Positions 7,852-17,600 of a stretch of DNA of 46,561 bases are shown in pieces. Position 1 is the stretch's first letter. Each line of letters begins with the position of its first letter. The DNA comes from an uncultured Christensenellaceae bacterium (lineage in GTDB: Bacteria > Bacillota > Clostridia > Christensenellales > Pumilibacteraceae): assembly GCA_910587455.1 (NCBI GenBank), contig CAJULK010000013.1, positions 1 to 46,561 of the forward strand, written 5' to 3'. Both the position numbers and the translations under genes were made by a program. The notes beneath the pieces are model-generated. The model was not told the DNA's origin and did not search any database. It saw nothing but the letters and a program-made list of their open reading frames with translations.

Positions 7852-9802
7852 GCTCGCAGTTAGAAACGTAAAACGTCAGCTCGGTAATTATCTGATCTAT
7901 TTTATTACGGTATCGTTTACTGTCGCATTGATGTTTGCGTTCAACAGTATGATTTTCGAAAAACGGCTGCTCGCGCTCGCCGACGGCATTGCCGAGCTTC
8001 GAGCGGGGCTGATCGCCGTGACCGTCGCCGTCGCGCTCATTGTCGCGGGAGTGCTCGGGTATGCGACGTCGTTCATTCTCAAACTGAGAAAACGCGAGTT
8101 CGGTACTTACCTGACGCTCGGCATGACGCGCCGAAACATACTGACATTATTCGCGGTGGAAACGCTTGTGCTATGCGCGCTGTCGTCGGCGACGGGGATA
8201 GCGCTCGGATTGGGGATATATCCGGGCGTCATGGCGATAGTCACGAACGTGATAGAAGCCGAATACGAGTTCGGCGGGTACTCCGTAAAGGGAATACTGC
8301 TGACATTGGGGATCGTCGCCGGCGTGTACGCGCTTTCGAGCGCTGCGTCTGCGCTGTATCTGCGGCGCGTTAAAATATATTCGCTCATATACGGCGCGCG
8401 CAAAACGCAAAAGACGGTGAAGCGCCCTGTTCTGTGGCTGACCGTAGCCGTCGCGGCGCTCGCCGCCGTGATAAGCGGCTGCGTATTGTTGGACGTCGCG
8501 TTCAAGACGCAGGCAAACGGAGGCGAAATAGGTTTTTCTGTCACTGCGTACTTTGTAATGGTTGCGGCGGGCATTTTCGTGTTTCATATAGCCGTAGCCC
8601 GCAGCGTCGTCGGCTTGCTTTTAAGGTCGAAGAAGATAAAGTCGCGCAGTGCGAATACTTTTACTTTGAGGCAGCTTTCGGGCAAGCTCCGCGTCAACTC
8701 GGTCATGACGGGCGCGCTCGCCTTTTTGTTGGCGTTTTCGGTAATAGGCGCAAACGTTTCGTTCGCCATGAAGGTAAGCAACAACGCAGAGCTAGACCTC
8801 AATTATCCGTTCGATATTTCCGCCGAAGTGGAATGCGGTGACGTCAATGCCGTATCGGTCGCGGACGCCGAGCGGATAATAGAAAAATATTCGCGCATAG
8901 AACGCGCCGAAAAGTACGGCGTGTATACGACGGGCACTCAGTATCTGTTCGGGTTTACCGAATGGAAAGGTCCCACGTACGAAGGCATAACCGATAAAGT
9001 AATGACAGAAAGCGAGTTCGACAGGGTGTACGGGGCGAAAGGCTTTGCGCCCGTCGACCTCGACGGCGGATTCAAGATTGTAGTCGATCCGAATCACGCA
9101 AGCGGCTTGGATTTTTCGGGTGCGACGCTCGATATCGGCGGGGCGCGGTTCGAATATAAGGGTTTATGCAAGCGCTTTTTGCTCGGCTATTCGTATTTTG
9201 TCGCCGTTGTCCCCGATTCCGCTGCGGCATTGTTGCGCCGTACGCACGACGGCGCGGTATTCGATCTCGAAAGAGAAAGGTACGACGGCAAAGCGCTTCA
9301 CGACGAGCTTTCGTATACCGAAACATTCGGCGGTTTCGGAATGATAGAACGATGCGACTTTAGCGTGCGCGAGTACGTCAGGATAACGAGCGGCGCGTCC
9401 ATCGCCGTGTTCATAGTGTCGGCGCTGTATATCGCGGTGGTGTTCGTATTCATGGCTATGGCGATATTGGCGCTGAAAACGCTGTCGGACACTGCGGATG
9501 ACAGGCTGCGGTTCGACATACTGTTCAGGCTGGGCGCGAGCGAAAAAACACGCAAGCGCGCACTGTTCACTCAAATATTCTGCTTTTTCTTTCTTCTGTT
9601 CGCTTTGCCCATACTGATGAGTGTTCCGGCATGGCTGCTGTGCACGAGAATAATGAGCTTGCTCGGCTTGGCTGCGCTTACGTCGCACGGAATATCGGTC
9701 GCTTCGGCGAGTATCGCCGCCGTCATGATTTCGATATATGCGCTCTACTTTACTGCGACGTACGTCGTCGCCAAACGCAATGTGATAGATCGCGCAAGGT
9801 AG
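7841..9802 (+). CDS. ABC transporter permease, BceB-like (FtsX family)
   Basis: The 653-residue product has the length and layout of BceB permeases. A first membrane segment lies near residues 15-33 and more follow up to about residue 300 (around 50-75, 105-130, 145-170, 195-220, 230-255 and 285-305). A large extracellular domain covers about residues 310-510, and three C-terminal segments follow (about 520-545, 575-600 and 615-640). In known systems the large loop between helices 7 and 8 recognises the peptide. The sequence GTYLTLGMTRRNILTLF in the cytoplasmic loop is typical of the family. GGAGG (7828-7832) precedes the ATG at 7841, inside the ATPase gene, so the two are coupled. No clear terminator follows. 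Confidence 0.9.
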   Translation: MLGKLAVRNVKRQLGNYLIYFITVSFTVALMFAFNSMIFEKRLLALADGIAELRAGLIAVTVAVALIVAGVLGYATSFILKLRKREFGTYLTLGMTRRNILTLFAVETLVLCALSSATGIALGLGIYPGVMAIVTNVIEAEYEFGGYSVKGILLTLGIVAGVYALSSAASALYLRRVKIYSLIYGARKTQKTVKRPVLWLTVAVAALAAVISGCVLLDVAFKTQANGGEIGFSVTAYFVMVAAGIFVFHIAVARSVVGLLLRSKKIKSRSANTFTLRQLSGKLRVNSVMTGALAFLLAFSVIGANVSFAMKVSNNAELDLNYPFDISAEVECGDVNAVSVADAERIIEKYSRIERAEKYGVYTTGTQYLFGFTEWKGPTYEGITDKVMTESEFDRVYGAKGFAPVDLDGGFKIVVDPNHASGLDFSGATLDIGGARFEYKGLCKRFLLGYSYFVAVVPDSAAALLRRTHDGAVFDLERERYDGKALHDELSYTETFGGFGMIERCDFSVREYVRITSGASIAVFIVSALYIAVVFVFMAMAILALKTLSDTADDRLRFDILFRLGASEKTRKRALFTQIFCFFFLLFALPILMSVPAWLLCTRIMSLLGLAALTSHGISVASASIAAVMISIYALYFTATYVVAKRNVIDRAR

Positions 9803-9849
9803 CGGTGCGCGTTTTTGCAAAGCGGCGTTATCGGTTCGGAATACAGATG

Positions 9850-9878
9850 TTGACAAAAGGTTGGTTTTCTGCTATACT
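9850..9878 (+). promoter_or_regulatory. Promoter of the ArsR-type regulator gene
   Basis: TTGACA (9850-9855), 17 bp, TATACT (9873-9878). It ends 20 nt before the ATG at 9899. Confidence 0.82.
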
Positions 9879-9898
9879 GCGGTCGAGGTGAAGATCGA

Positions 9899-10837
9899 AT
9901 GCTTGCCGACAAAATCATAAAACTCAATTTCGACGTGCCGAGCGAGCGCGAAAAACTGTGCGCGCTCGGACGCGCTCTGTCCATTCCCGACAGGATACGC
10001 ATACTCGAGCTTTTGAAAGACCGTTCGATGAATCTGAACGAAATATCCAAAGCGCTCGATATACCCGTTTCGTCGGTATCCAATCATATAAATGCGCTTG
10101 CCGAGGCGGAGCTTGTGCTCGTGACATATCAGCCCGGTCCGAAAGGGCATATCAAACTGTGCAGCGAGATGATAAGTCACGTCATAATCGGGTACAACCG
10201 TGAAAACGACGGCGAGCAGGACAGCGAATACGTTTACGAAATGCCGGTCGGCATGTATTCCGAATGTCACATCAACGCGCCGTGCGGCATGGCGAGTAGC
10301 GAAAAGCAGATGTTCGCACCCGACAATCCCAATTATTTCTACCGTGCCGATCGTAAGGACGCCGAACTGATTTGGTTTTCGTACGGCGATCTGAGCTATA
10401 TTTTTCCGTACGGCGGCGATGAGAGCAAAAGTCCGTCCGAACTTCACGTGTCCATGGAACTGTGCTCGGAAGCGGTGTATTACCGAAATATTTGGCCGAG
10501 CGACATTACGATACTGATAAACGATACGGAGATCGTGACATATACCTGTCCGGGCGATTTCGGCGGACGGCGGGGTGTGTACACTCCCGAGCATTGGCCG
10601 GTCACGAGCACGCAGTTCGGACTGTTGAAGCGGTTTTCGGTCACTCAGGACGGCGTTTTCGTTGACGACGTGTTCGAGCATAAGAGCGTCGTGTTTTCCG
10701 ATCTCGGCATAAAACCCAACACGCCTATAAAGCTCACCATCCTCATAAAAGAGGACGCAAAGCACCGCGGCGGCATTAACATCTTCGGCAAACATTTCGG
10801 CGACTTTCCGCAGGCGATCGTTCTTCGCGTAAAGTAG
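9899..10837 (+). CDS. ArsR-type HTH regulator with large C-terminal sensory domain
   Basis: The 312-residue product starts with an ArsR-like winged-helix domain (about residues 15-90): LSIPDRIRILELL, then NLNEISKALDIPVSSVSNHINALAEAELV. The remaining 220 residues are rich in beta strands and aromatic residues and do not match a domain I can name. Their size suggests ligand binding or oligomerisation. The gene has its own promoter and terminator and lies directly before the sugar-transport/glycosidase operon. It is therefore the best candidate for the regulator of that operon, perhaps through the repeats at 10964-11005. Ordinary ArsR proteins are about 100 residues, so this is an extended form. 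GAGGTG (9885-9890) supports the start. Confidence 0.85.
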   Translation: MLADKIIKLNFDVPSEREKLCALGRALSIPDRIRILELLKDRSMNLNEISKALDIPVSSVSNHINALAEAELVLVTYQPGPKGHIKLCSEMISHVIIGYNRENDGEQDSEYVYEMPVGMYSECHINAPCGMASSEKQMFAPDNPNYFYRADRKDAELIWFSYGDLSYIFPYGGDESKSPSELHVSMELCSEAVYYRNIWPSDITILINDTEIVTYTCPGDFGGRRGVYTPEHWPVTSTQFGLLKRFSVTQDGVFVDDVFEHKSVVFSDLGIKPNTPIKLTILIKEDAKHRGGINIFGKHFGDFPQAIVLRVK

Positions 10838-10866
10838 CCGCCCGCTTTCCCCGTATCCCGCTATAT

Positions 10867-10897
10867 AAAGCGCGCCGTGCGTTCGGCGCGCTTTTTC
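10867..10897 (+). terminator. Rho-independent terminator
   Basis: AGCGCGCC (10869-10876) pairs with GGCGCGCT (10885-10892), followed by five Ts. It separates the regulator gene from the glycan operon. Confidence 0.88.
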
Positions 10898-10963
10898 GGT
10901 GCTCTGAATATAGCGGTCTTGTGGATTTTTGTATGCAATTATATAAAGTAAGTTTGCTTGCCC

Positions 10964-11005
10964 GAATGTTGAAAACAAAGGTATTTATTCTGTCAGAATG
11001 TTGAA
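10964..11005 (+). promoter_or_regulatory. Direct-repeat operator candidate (GAATGTTGAA x2)
   Basis: Two exact copies of GAATGTTGAA (10964-10973 and 10996-11005) are spaced 32 bp apart, close to three helical turns. The second copy overlaps the -35 box of the operon promoter. This layout suits a regulator that binds the same DNA face twice. The neighbouring ArsR-type protein is the obvious candidate, by inference only. Confidence 0.5.
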
Positions 11006-11030
11006 TACTGAAAAATCCGAAATGTATGTT
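11001..11030 (+). promoter_or_regulatory. Candidate promoter of the glycan-utilisation operon
   Basis: TTGAAT (11001-11006), an 18-bp spacer and TATGTT (11025-11030), with TG directly before the -10 box. It is a weaker match than most promoters here, as expected for a regulated promoter. Confidence 0.5.
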
Positions 11031-11050
11031 ATTCTAATGGTGGGTAAATA

Positions 11051-11080
11051 CGGTATCGGCGGTATCGCTTTACGGTATAG
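11051..11080 (+). repeat. Three direct copies of CGGTATCG in the operon leader
   Basis: CGGTATCG (11051-11058), CGGTATCG (11060-11067) and CGGTATAG (11073-11080) lie between the candidate promoter and the ribosome site of the binding-protein gene. They could be a second operator or an RNA signal; function is unknown. Confidence 0.55.
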
Positions 11081-11104
11081 AACAACATATTGACGGAGGA
11101 TATG

Positions 11105-12736
11105 ATGAAAAAAGCTATTTGCGCATTACTGAGTGCGGCGACGGTTCTTTCCGCTTTGCCGCTTACCGCTTGCGACGATTACGGCGAAGGTTACGAGGAT
11201 GTAGATCCGAACAGAACGCAGCTTTACATAGGCAACTATTACGGCGGTCTCGGCGACGGCTGGCTAAAAGAGATGAAGCGTCGTTACGAGGATATCAATC
11301 CCGATATTCAGATTATGATAACCAACGATAAGCAGCCGTTTCTCGCGGACAGTCTTATAAATACGATCAAGACGGACAAACATCAGCTTTATTTTACCGA
11401 GCGTCAATATTATTACGATCTCGTAAACGACGGCAAGATAGCCAATATAAACGATGTCGTCACCGAAAAGCTCACAAAGTACGGCGAGGACGTTTCCATT
11501 GCCGACAAGATTGCCGATCGTTCGCTCAAAGATTATTACGGCGGCAGACTGACGAATAACGAGTATTACGCGCTTCCCACGTACACCGCGCACAGCGGAA
11601 TCGTATACGATGTGGATCTTTGGGAAGACCGCGGGTTTTACATCGCTGAGGGTTCGACGGACGTCAAGCTCGTGCTGACGAAAGGCGATAACAAGGCGGC
11701 GGGACCGGACGGTGTAGAAGGAACTATAGACGACGGCATGCCCACCACGTACGCGCAGTTCAAACTTCTCGTAACCGAGATACGCAAAAAGAACGTCACC
11801 CCTTTTGTTTGGAGCGGCAAGATCATGGAGTATCAGCAGCAGGCGGCTACGGCATGGTGGTGCGACTACGAGGGTTACGACAACTTCCTTCTCAATTTTA
11901 CGTTTAACGGCGAATACACGTTCGACGGAGATTCTCAGCCTACGCCGATTACCGAAAAGAATGCATATATGCTTCAAAAGCAGCAGGGCAAAAAATACGC
12001 TTTGCAGTTTGTCAAAGACCTTGTTTCCAACTCCAACAACTACACGCTTTCGTCGGGCGGAACGACTAACGACCATTTGGGCGCGCAGTACGAATACGTG
12101 TCGAGTTATCCCGACGGCAAACCGATCGCAATGATGCTCGAAGCCGATTGGTGGGAGAACGAAGCGCGCGATAACAATGCGTTCAACGATATGGTTCAGC
12201 GCTACGGCAGCAAGTGGGCGTACGGCAACCGCAGATTCGCGTTTATGCCCATACCCAAAACGGAAGGCTCGGCGCAGGGCGAAACGGTGCTTTCCACTTC
12301 GGCTACGTGCTGCTTTTTCGTAAACGCCAACGCAGGCTCAAAGACGGAACTCGCCAAAGACTTTTTGCAGTTTTGTCATACGGACGAGGCGTTGAAGGTT
12401 TTCAATACGTACACGGGAATTTGCAGACCGTATAAGTACACGCTTTCGGACGACGAACTTTCGGATATGTCGCATTTCTCGCAGTATATCTACAAGATGT
12501 ACAACGGCTACGAAGGACACGATCCCGTAAATGTCGTGCACGAGCTGTCGCTCAGCGATCTTAAAGTACGCGAAAAAACGTATTTCAAAAATTGGGAATG
12601 GGGTACGAGCGTAAGCGGAACGCCTTACAACAATCCGTTCCCTGCGTTTGCGAGCAGCGGCGCCACTTCGGTGGACGCCTACTTCAACGGACTGTACACT
12701 TATCAGAGCGGGAATTGGAGCAGATTCAAGCTGTGA
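11105..12736 (+). CDS. Sugar ABC transporter substrate-binding lipoprotein (CUT1)
   Basis: The 543-residue product has a lipoprotein signal peptide ending in LTAC, followed by an extracellular solute-binding family 1 fold. Signs of the fold are the WLKEMKRRYEDINPDI segment near the N-terminus, a WWCDYEG aromatic cluster in the middle and the late SATCCFFVNANAGSKTELAKDFLQF segment. It should capture an oligosaccharide outside the membrane and pass it to the permeases encoded next. At over 540 residues it is longer than most CUT1 binding proteins, closer to LplA-type members that take larger glycans. GGAGG (11095-11099) fits ATG 11105 (or 11102). It is the first gene of an operon running to 31542. 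Confidence 0.9.
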   Translation: MKKAICALLSAATVLSALPLTACDDYGEGYEDVDPNRTQLYIGNYYGGLGDGWLKEMKRRYEDINPDIQIMITNDKQPFLADSLINTIKTDKHQLYFTERQYYYDLVNDGKIANINDVVTEKLTKYGEDVSIADKIADRSLKDYYGGRLTNNEYYALPTYTAHSGIVYDVDLWEDRGFYIAEGSTDVKLVLTKGDNKAAGPDGVEGTIDDGMPTTYAQFKLLVTEIRKKNVTPFVWSGKIMEYQQQAATAWWCDYEGYDNFLLNFTFNGEYTFDGDSQPTPITEKNAYMLQKQQGKKYALQFVKDLVSNSNNYTLSSGGTTNDHLGAQYEYVSSYPDGKPIAMMLEADWWENEARDNNAFNDMVQRYGSKWAYGNRRFAFMPIPKTEGSAQGETVLSTSATCCFFVNANAGSKTELAKDFLQFCHTDEALKVFNTYTGICRPYKYTLSDDELSDMSHFSQYIYKMYNGYEGHDPVNVVHELSLSDLKVREKTYFKNWEWGTSVSGTPYNNPFPAFASSGATSVDAYFNGLYTYQSGNWSRFKL

Positions 12737-12760
12737 ACGACAACTACGCGGGGTGAATGA

Positions 12761-13693
12761 ATGAGCGCAGCGCGCACAATGAAAAAAAGACGAATAGGCG
12801 CCAAACTGTTTTATTGGGGTATGCTCATTATCCCGATAATTCAGTTTTGCGTGTTTTACATAGGCGTAAACTTCAACTCGGTGCTTTTGTCGTTCAAGGA
12901 GTATCCGCTCGACGGATCGGGATACAGATGGCTGAGCGGCGCGGAGCTGTTTTCCAACTATGCGAAGTTTTTCGGTGATGTCGGGCGCGACATAGTGCTC
13001 AAATACTGCTTTGAAAATTCGTTTTTGGTATGGCTTTTTACAGTCATTCTGATAACGCCCGTGAGCATACTGTTTTCCTATTACATTTATAAAAAGCGCC
13101 CTATGAGCGGATTTTTCAAGGTGATGCTGTTTCTGCCTACGATAATCCCCGGGATAGTCATGGTGCTTATATATTTGTTTTTCGTGGACGGCGGCATACC
13201 CATTCTTCTCGATAAATGGTTCGACGTCCGCGTGCTCGGACTTTTGTATAACCCCGACAGCGCGATGTGGATGATAATACTCTTTCTCATGCTGACGGGT
13301 TTCGGTACGGGCATGCTTTTGTACACGGGCGCAATGTCGCGCATAGACGTAAGCCTTATAGAAAGCAGTCAGCTCGACGGCGCAAACGCATGGAACGAGA
13401 TATGGCATATCGTGCTTCCTTCCATATACCCGACGTTTACCATGCAGATGGTGTTCGGTATAGCGGCGTTCTTTACGAGCCAAGCGGCGCTGTACAGCTT
13501 TTACGGTGTTGGCGCTTCGCCACAGATATACACGATAGGCTATTGGATGTTCTTAAAAGTCGCCAACAGCGGCGAGGGCAATTATTCGGAATATCCGTAC
13601 GCTTCGGCGGCGGGCGTCGTGTTTACGCTCATCGCCGCGCCCGTAACGCTTACTATAAAATATCTGCTCGAAAAGTTCGGACCGAAGGAGTGA
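12761..13693 (+). CDS. Sugar ABC transporter permease 1 (CUT1)
   Basis: The 310-residue product has six predicted membrane segments and the CUT1 permease EAA-type loop ESSQLDGANAWNEIWHIVLP at about residues 201-220, where the ATPase docks. It pairs with the next permease to form the membrane channel. No ATPase is encoded in the operon. Many Bacillota share one MsmX/MsmK-type ATPase among several CUT1 transporters, so it is probably encoded elsewhere. GGGGTG (12750-12755) precedes the ATG at 12761; the gene begins 24 nt after the binding-protein stop. Confidence 0.93.
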   Translation: MSAARTMKKRRIGAKLFYWGMLIIPIIQFCVFYIGVNFNSVLLSFKEYPLDGSGYRWLSGAELFSNYAKFFGDVGRDIVLKYCFENSFLVWLFTVILITPVSILFSYYIYKKRPMSGFFKVMLFLPTIIPGIVMVLIYLFFVDGGIPILLDKWFDVRVLGLLYNPDSAMWMIILFLMLTGFGTGMLLYTGAMSRIDVSLIESSQLDGANAWNEIWHIVLPSIYPTFTMQMVFGIAAFFTSQAALYSFYGVGASPQIYTIGYWMFLKVANSGEGNYSEYPYASAAGVVFTLIAAPVTLTIKYLLEKFGPKE

Positions 13694-13697
13694 CGCC

Positions 13698-14615
13698 GTG
13701 GCAGTAAAAACAAAAAGAAACAAAAAAGCGCGCGGCAGAGACAAGGACGGCGCGGTAAGAAGCAAGCCGAACTCGGCTACCGTTATTGCGTGCATATTGC
13801 TTGTCGGTTACTCGTTTACGATGATATTCCTGTTTATATGGGCGATGTTCTCGTCGGTAAAGTCGCAGTACGATTTTCAGAAGAACCCGTTCGGATTTCC
13901 CGAAGTTTGGAAGTTCGACAACTATTTGGTGGCGCTCACAAAATTCAGAGTTCCCATAGATACCGGGCGCAGAGTCGGGCTGCCCGAAATGCTGCTCAAC
14001 AGTCTTATATACTCGCTCGGCTGCACGGTAGTGAACACTGCGGTCACTTGCTGCGTGGCGTACGTAACTTCCAAATACAAATACAGATTTTCCAAGATAG
14101 TATATGCTATCGTCATATTCACCATGGTAATGCCTATAGTGGGCAGCCTGCCGTCCGAACTCGAACTTGCGCGGAATCTGCATTTGTACGATTCGTTTTG
14201 GGGCATGTTCATCATGAAAGCCAACTTCCTCGGAATGAATTATCTAATATTTTATTCGGCGTTCAAAAACCTGCCGTGGGAATACGCAGAGGCGGCGTTT
14301 ATGGACGGCGCGTCGCATTTTAAGGTAATGACCAAGATAATGATCCCCATGATAAAGCCGGTGATACTCGTAGTAATGCTGCTGGCTTTTATAGGGTATT
14401 GGAACGACTATTATGTGCCTATGATGTTTATGCCCAACCACCCGGTTGCGGCGTACGGGCTGTTCAGATATCAGCAGTCCACGGAATCGGCGATAAGCAC
14501 GACGCCCATGAAGATAGCGGGCTGTATGATCGTGTTCATGCCGGTGTTCGTGCTGTTCCTCGTAATGAAAAACAAATTGATCGGCAATTTGACGGTAGGA
14601 GGGTTGAAAGGTTGA
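13698..14615 (+). CDS. Sugar ABC transporter permease 2 (CUT1)
   Basis: The 305-residue product has six predicted membrane segments and the EAA loop YAEAAFMDGASHFKVMTKIMIP at about residues 194-215. The ending GLFRYQQSTESAIS and the late KNKLIGNLTVGGLKG are typical of the second (LplC/YtcP/AraQ-like) CUT1 permease. It starts at GTG 13698 with AAGGAG (13685-13690) at ideal spacing, 4 nt after the first permease. Its stop overlaps the next start by one base (TGATG), so the giant surface protein downstream is translationally coupled to the importer. Confidence 0.93.
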   Translation: MAVKTKRNKKARGRDKDGAVRSKPNSATVIACILLVGYSFTMIFLFIWAMFSSVKSQYDFQKNPFGFPEVWKFDNYLVALTKFRVPIDTGRRVGLPEMLLNSLIYSLGCTVVNTAVTCCVAYVTSKYKYRFSKIVYAIVIFTMVMPIVGSLPSELELARNLHLYDSFWGMFIMKANFLGMNYLIFYSAFKNLPWEYAEAAFMDGASHFKVMTKIMIPMIKPVILVVMLLAFIGYWNDYYVPMMFMPNHPVAAYGLFRYQQSTESAISTTPMKIAGCMIVFMPVFVLFLVMKNKLIGNLTVGGLKG

Positions 14616-17600
14616 TGAAGGACAAAAAACTCATAGCTTCCGTGACCGCCGTTACGGCGCTGTCGCTTACTTCCGTCGCCGCGATAGGCGCGGTCGGGCT
14701 CGGCAAGGACGCGCAAGCCGAAAAGTTTGCGTACGAAACGTTCGTGCTTTCGGGATGTTATTCCGAAACGAATATACGCGTGCCCGAGAGTACGGGTATA
14801 ACCGACGCGCGGCGCGGACTTAAAATAACAGCACAACAGAGCGGTGCGAAGGCGAGTCTCGACGGCGGCGCGTGCGGTGTTTTCGATTTCGAATTCATGC
14901 CGTATTCGTCGTCGGCATACGGCGGAAGCGATTACGAGTCTACGACTTACGATAATTCGTATCAGGACATTCGCGAGATGTCGCTCGTTTTTACCGACAA
15001 AGCCGACGAAAGCAATTCGTTCAAAGTGCGGCTGACGGGCGGTGCGGACGGCAACAACGTCACTGTCAACGCGTCGGTGGAAGCAGACGGCGCGCGAGCG
15101 GGTATTTACTACTATAAGGACAACATGGCGTACGGCGGAACTTCGGGCGCAAACGGCAACGGAGTTTATACGTTTTTGTACGGCAGCGGATTTTCCAATA
15201 TCGCCGTCGGCGGCGGCGCGTACTCGCCCGAAAACGTAAGACCCGTGCGCATAATATTCGATCCGGACGAGATGAAGGTGTACGGCTGCAACTACGGCTA
15301 TAACGCGTACTCGTCCGAAATGCGGCTCATATGGGATCTTTCGCAGCAGGTGAACGACGGCAGAGACGGCGGCTTTACTCTCGACGGTTTCGACAGCTAT
15401 ACGGTGGACGTCGTGTTCGACGACGTTAAAAGCGGCGCGGAAGGAAACATAATCGTTTATTCGATAAACGGATACGGTCTGGGCGGATCGGTACTTTCGT
15501 CCGTGCATGCGCCCGACTGTTACGTCGCGGATACGGGCACGCCCGAGCTCGGCAAAGATTATGTTTTGCCCGTGCCTGCGTGTTACGACGTCGCGGACGG
15601 GATACTCGACTTCGAAGGCACGGTAAAGGCGATAAAGCCCGACGGACAATTTTCCGCCATATCCGTAAACGAGACAAACCTCGTTCTCGACCGCAACGGC
15701 TATGCAAAGTACGAAGCGGGCGCGAAGATACGCTTGGACGAAGCGGGCGAATACGAGATAGTTTACACTGCAAAGAACCCGCTGAACGGAATGTACGGCA
15801 AGCCGTATTCGGTAAAGATCGAAGTGCCGCCCGACGATGTCGCGACGTTTTCGTATTCGGGCGGCAGTGTGTATAACGCCGTAGGCGATATGCTCGACGC
15901 GCCCGTCGGTAAGTTTTATATGGCGGGAAACGAGGTGACGGCGACGTATAAAGTATACGATCCGTACAGAAAAGAGATAAGCTCGCCCTATAAACTCGAT
16001 AAGCCGGGCAGATACAAGATAGTCTATTCCGCCGATGTGGGCGGAGCCGCCGCCGAAGACGAAGTGTCCGTCTACGCTCTCGAAAGCAATGCCGGGCTGT
16101 TCGGCGGAAGCGGCAGCGTGTCGCTGTATCCGGGCAAGTCAGAGCTTCACTCCGATCTTTCGGGGCTCATCGCCGAAACGACGGCGAACAACGGGGTAGT
16201 AACGTACAACATGCCCGTAAAGATCAAGCAAAAGACAAAGGACGACACGCTCATTTCGCTAATGGCGCTGCCCGTAAAGTACGGTTCTGCGTCGTTCGGT
16301 CAGATAGCGATAAAGCTGACCGACGGTTTGGACGCGAGCAACTACGTGTCGGTAATTGTTTCTTCTGGCTCGGGCAACGATACGAGCGTGGTTCGCGCGG
16401 CGAGCGCCGAGCAGACTCTTTCGGGGCTTAACGGTGCGGGCAGCATCGAATCGTTTGCAGGCGGCGGCACTGTCGTGCTGCACAGCTTCCACGGCGTGAG
16501 CAATTACAAAAATATTTGCGAACAGTTTATAGATCTGCGTTTCGATTATGCGCAGAAGCGCGTCTACATCGGAAACAAGCTGGTTTGCGATCTCGACGAC
16601 AACGAGCATTTCGGCAATGTGTGGGAGGGTTTTTCGAGCGACGAGATCGTGCTTTCCGTCACAATGCGCGACGTAAACGGTACGTCCGCAAAAATGCTTA
16701 TAAGCGAGGTTGACGGAAAGAAGATGACGGGCGGGTTTTACGCCGATTGCGTTGCGCCCGTGATCTCGGCGCTGTTCGACGAGAGCGACATACCGACTGC
16801 CGTCGTAGGCAAAAAATATCCCGTTCTTCCAATATCGCTTGCCGACGGCGATGACGAAGCGCCCACATATACGGTGACTGTCACGGACGAAACGGGTGCT
16901 AGCGTCGCAGTGGAAAACGGCGCGTTCGTTCCGACGCGAGCGGGCAAGTACACGCTCACGTATACCGCGTATGATTATACGGGCAATACGAGCGTGCGGT
17001 CTTTCGTCACGCAGGCATACGAAAGTGCGGACGAGCTGACCGTCGGCGTCGCTTCGGAACTCGAAACGGAAATATGCGTCGGCATGAAATACTTGCTTCC
17101 CGAAGCCGTCATAGAGGGCGGTTGCGGAAACGTAAAGCTGACCGTAACTGCCGTCGGCAAGAAGTCGGGCACGAGATACGACATAACCGACGGCGTGCTT
17201 AAAGTCACGGCGGCAGACGATTACACCGTTGAATACAAGGCTACGGACTATTTGGGCAACACCGCCGTTTATACCGCGGAAGTTCGCGCAACCGTGTCGG
17301 ACGCGCCCGTATTCGACGATCTCCCCGTTTTTCCCGATCTGTTCATTTCGGGAGTTTCGAAGGCGATCCCGAAAGTAACGGCGTACGACTACAAAGCAAA
17401 CGCCGCCGCGCAGGTGGAAGTGTATGTTTCGATAGACGGCGGCGACGATATGCCGATAAACGGATTCGTATATACGCCCGACATCGACGGCGCTTCGTGC
17501 GACGCGGTGTTTAAGTACGTGGCTACGGCAAAGGACGGTACGAAAGCGACGGAGGTGCGGCAAGCTGAGGTGGTCAATCTTTACGACCGGTCGGGCAACC

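Noticed and set aside
14399..14614. Upstream extension of the giant surface protein
   Set aside because: It would overlap the permease gene by 72 codons and remove the signal peptide from the N-terminus. The ATG at 14615 gives a normal signal peptide and coupling.
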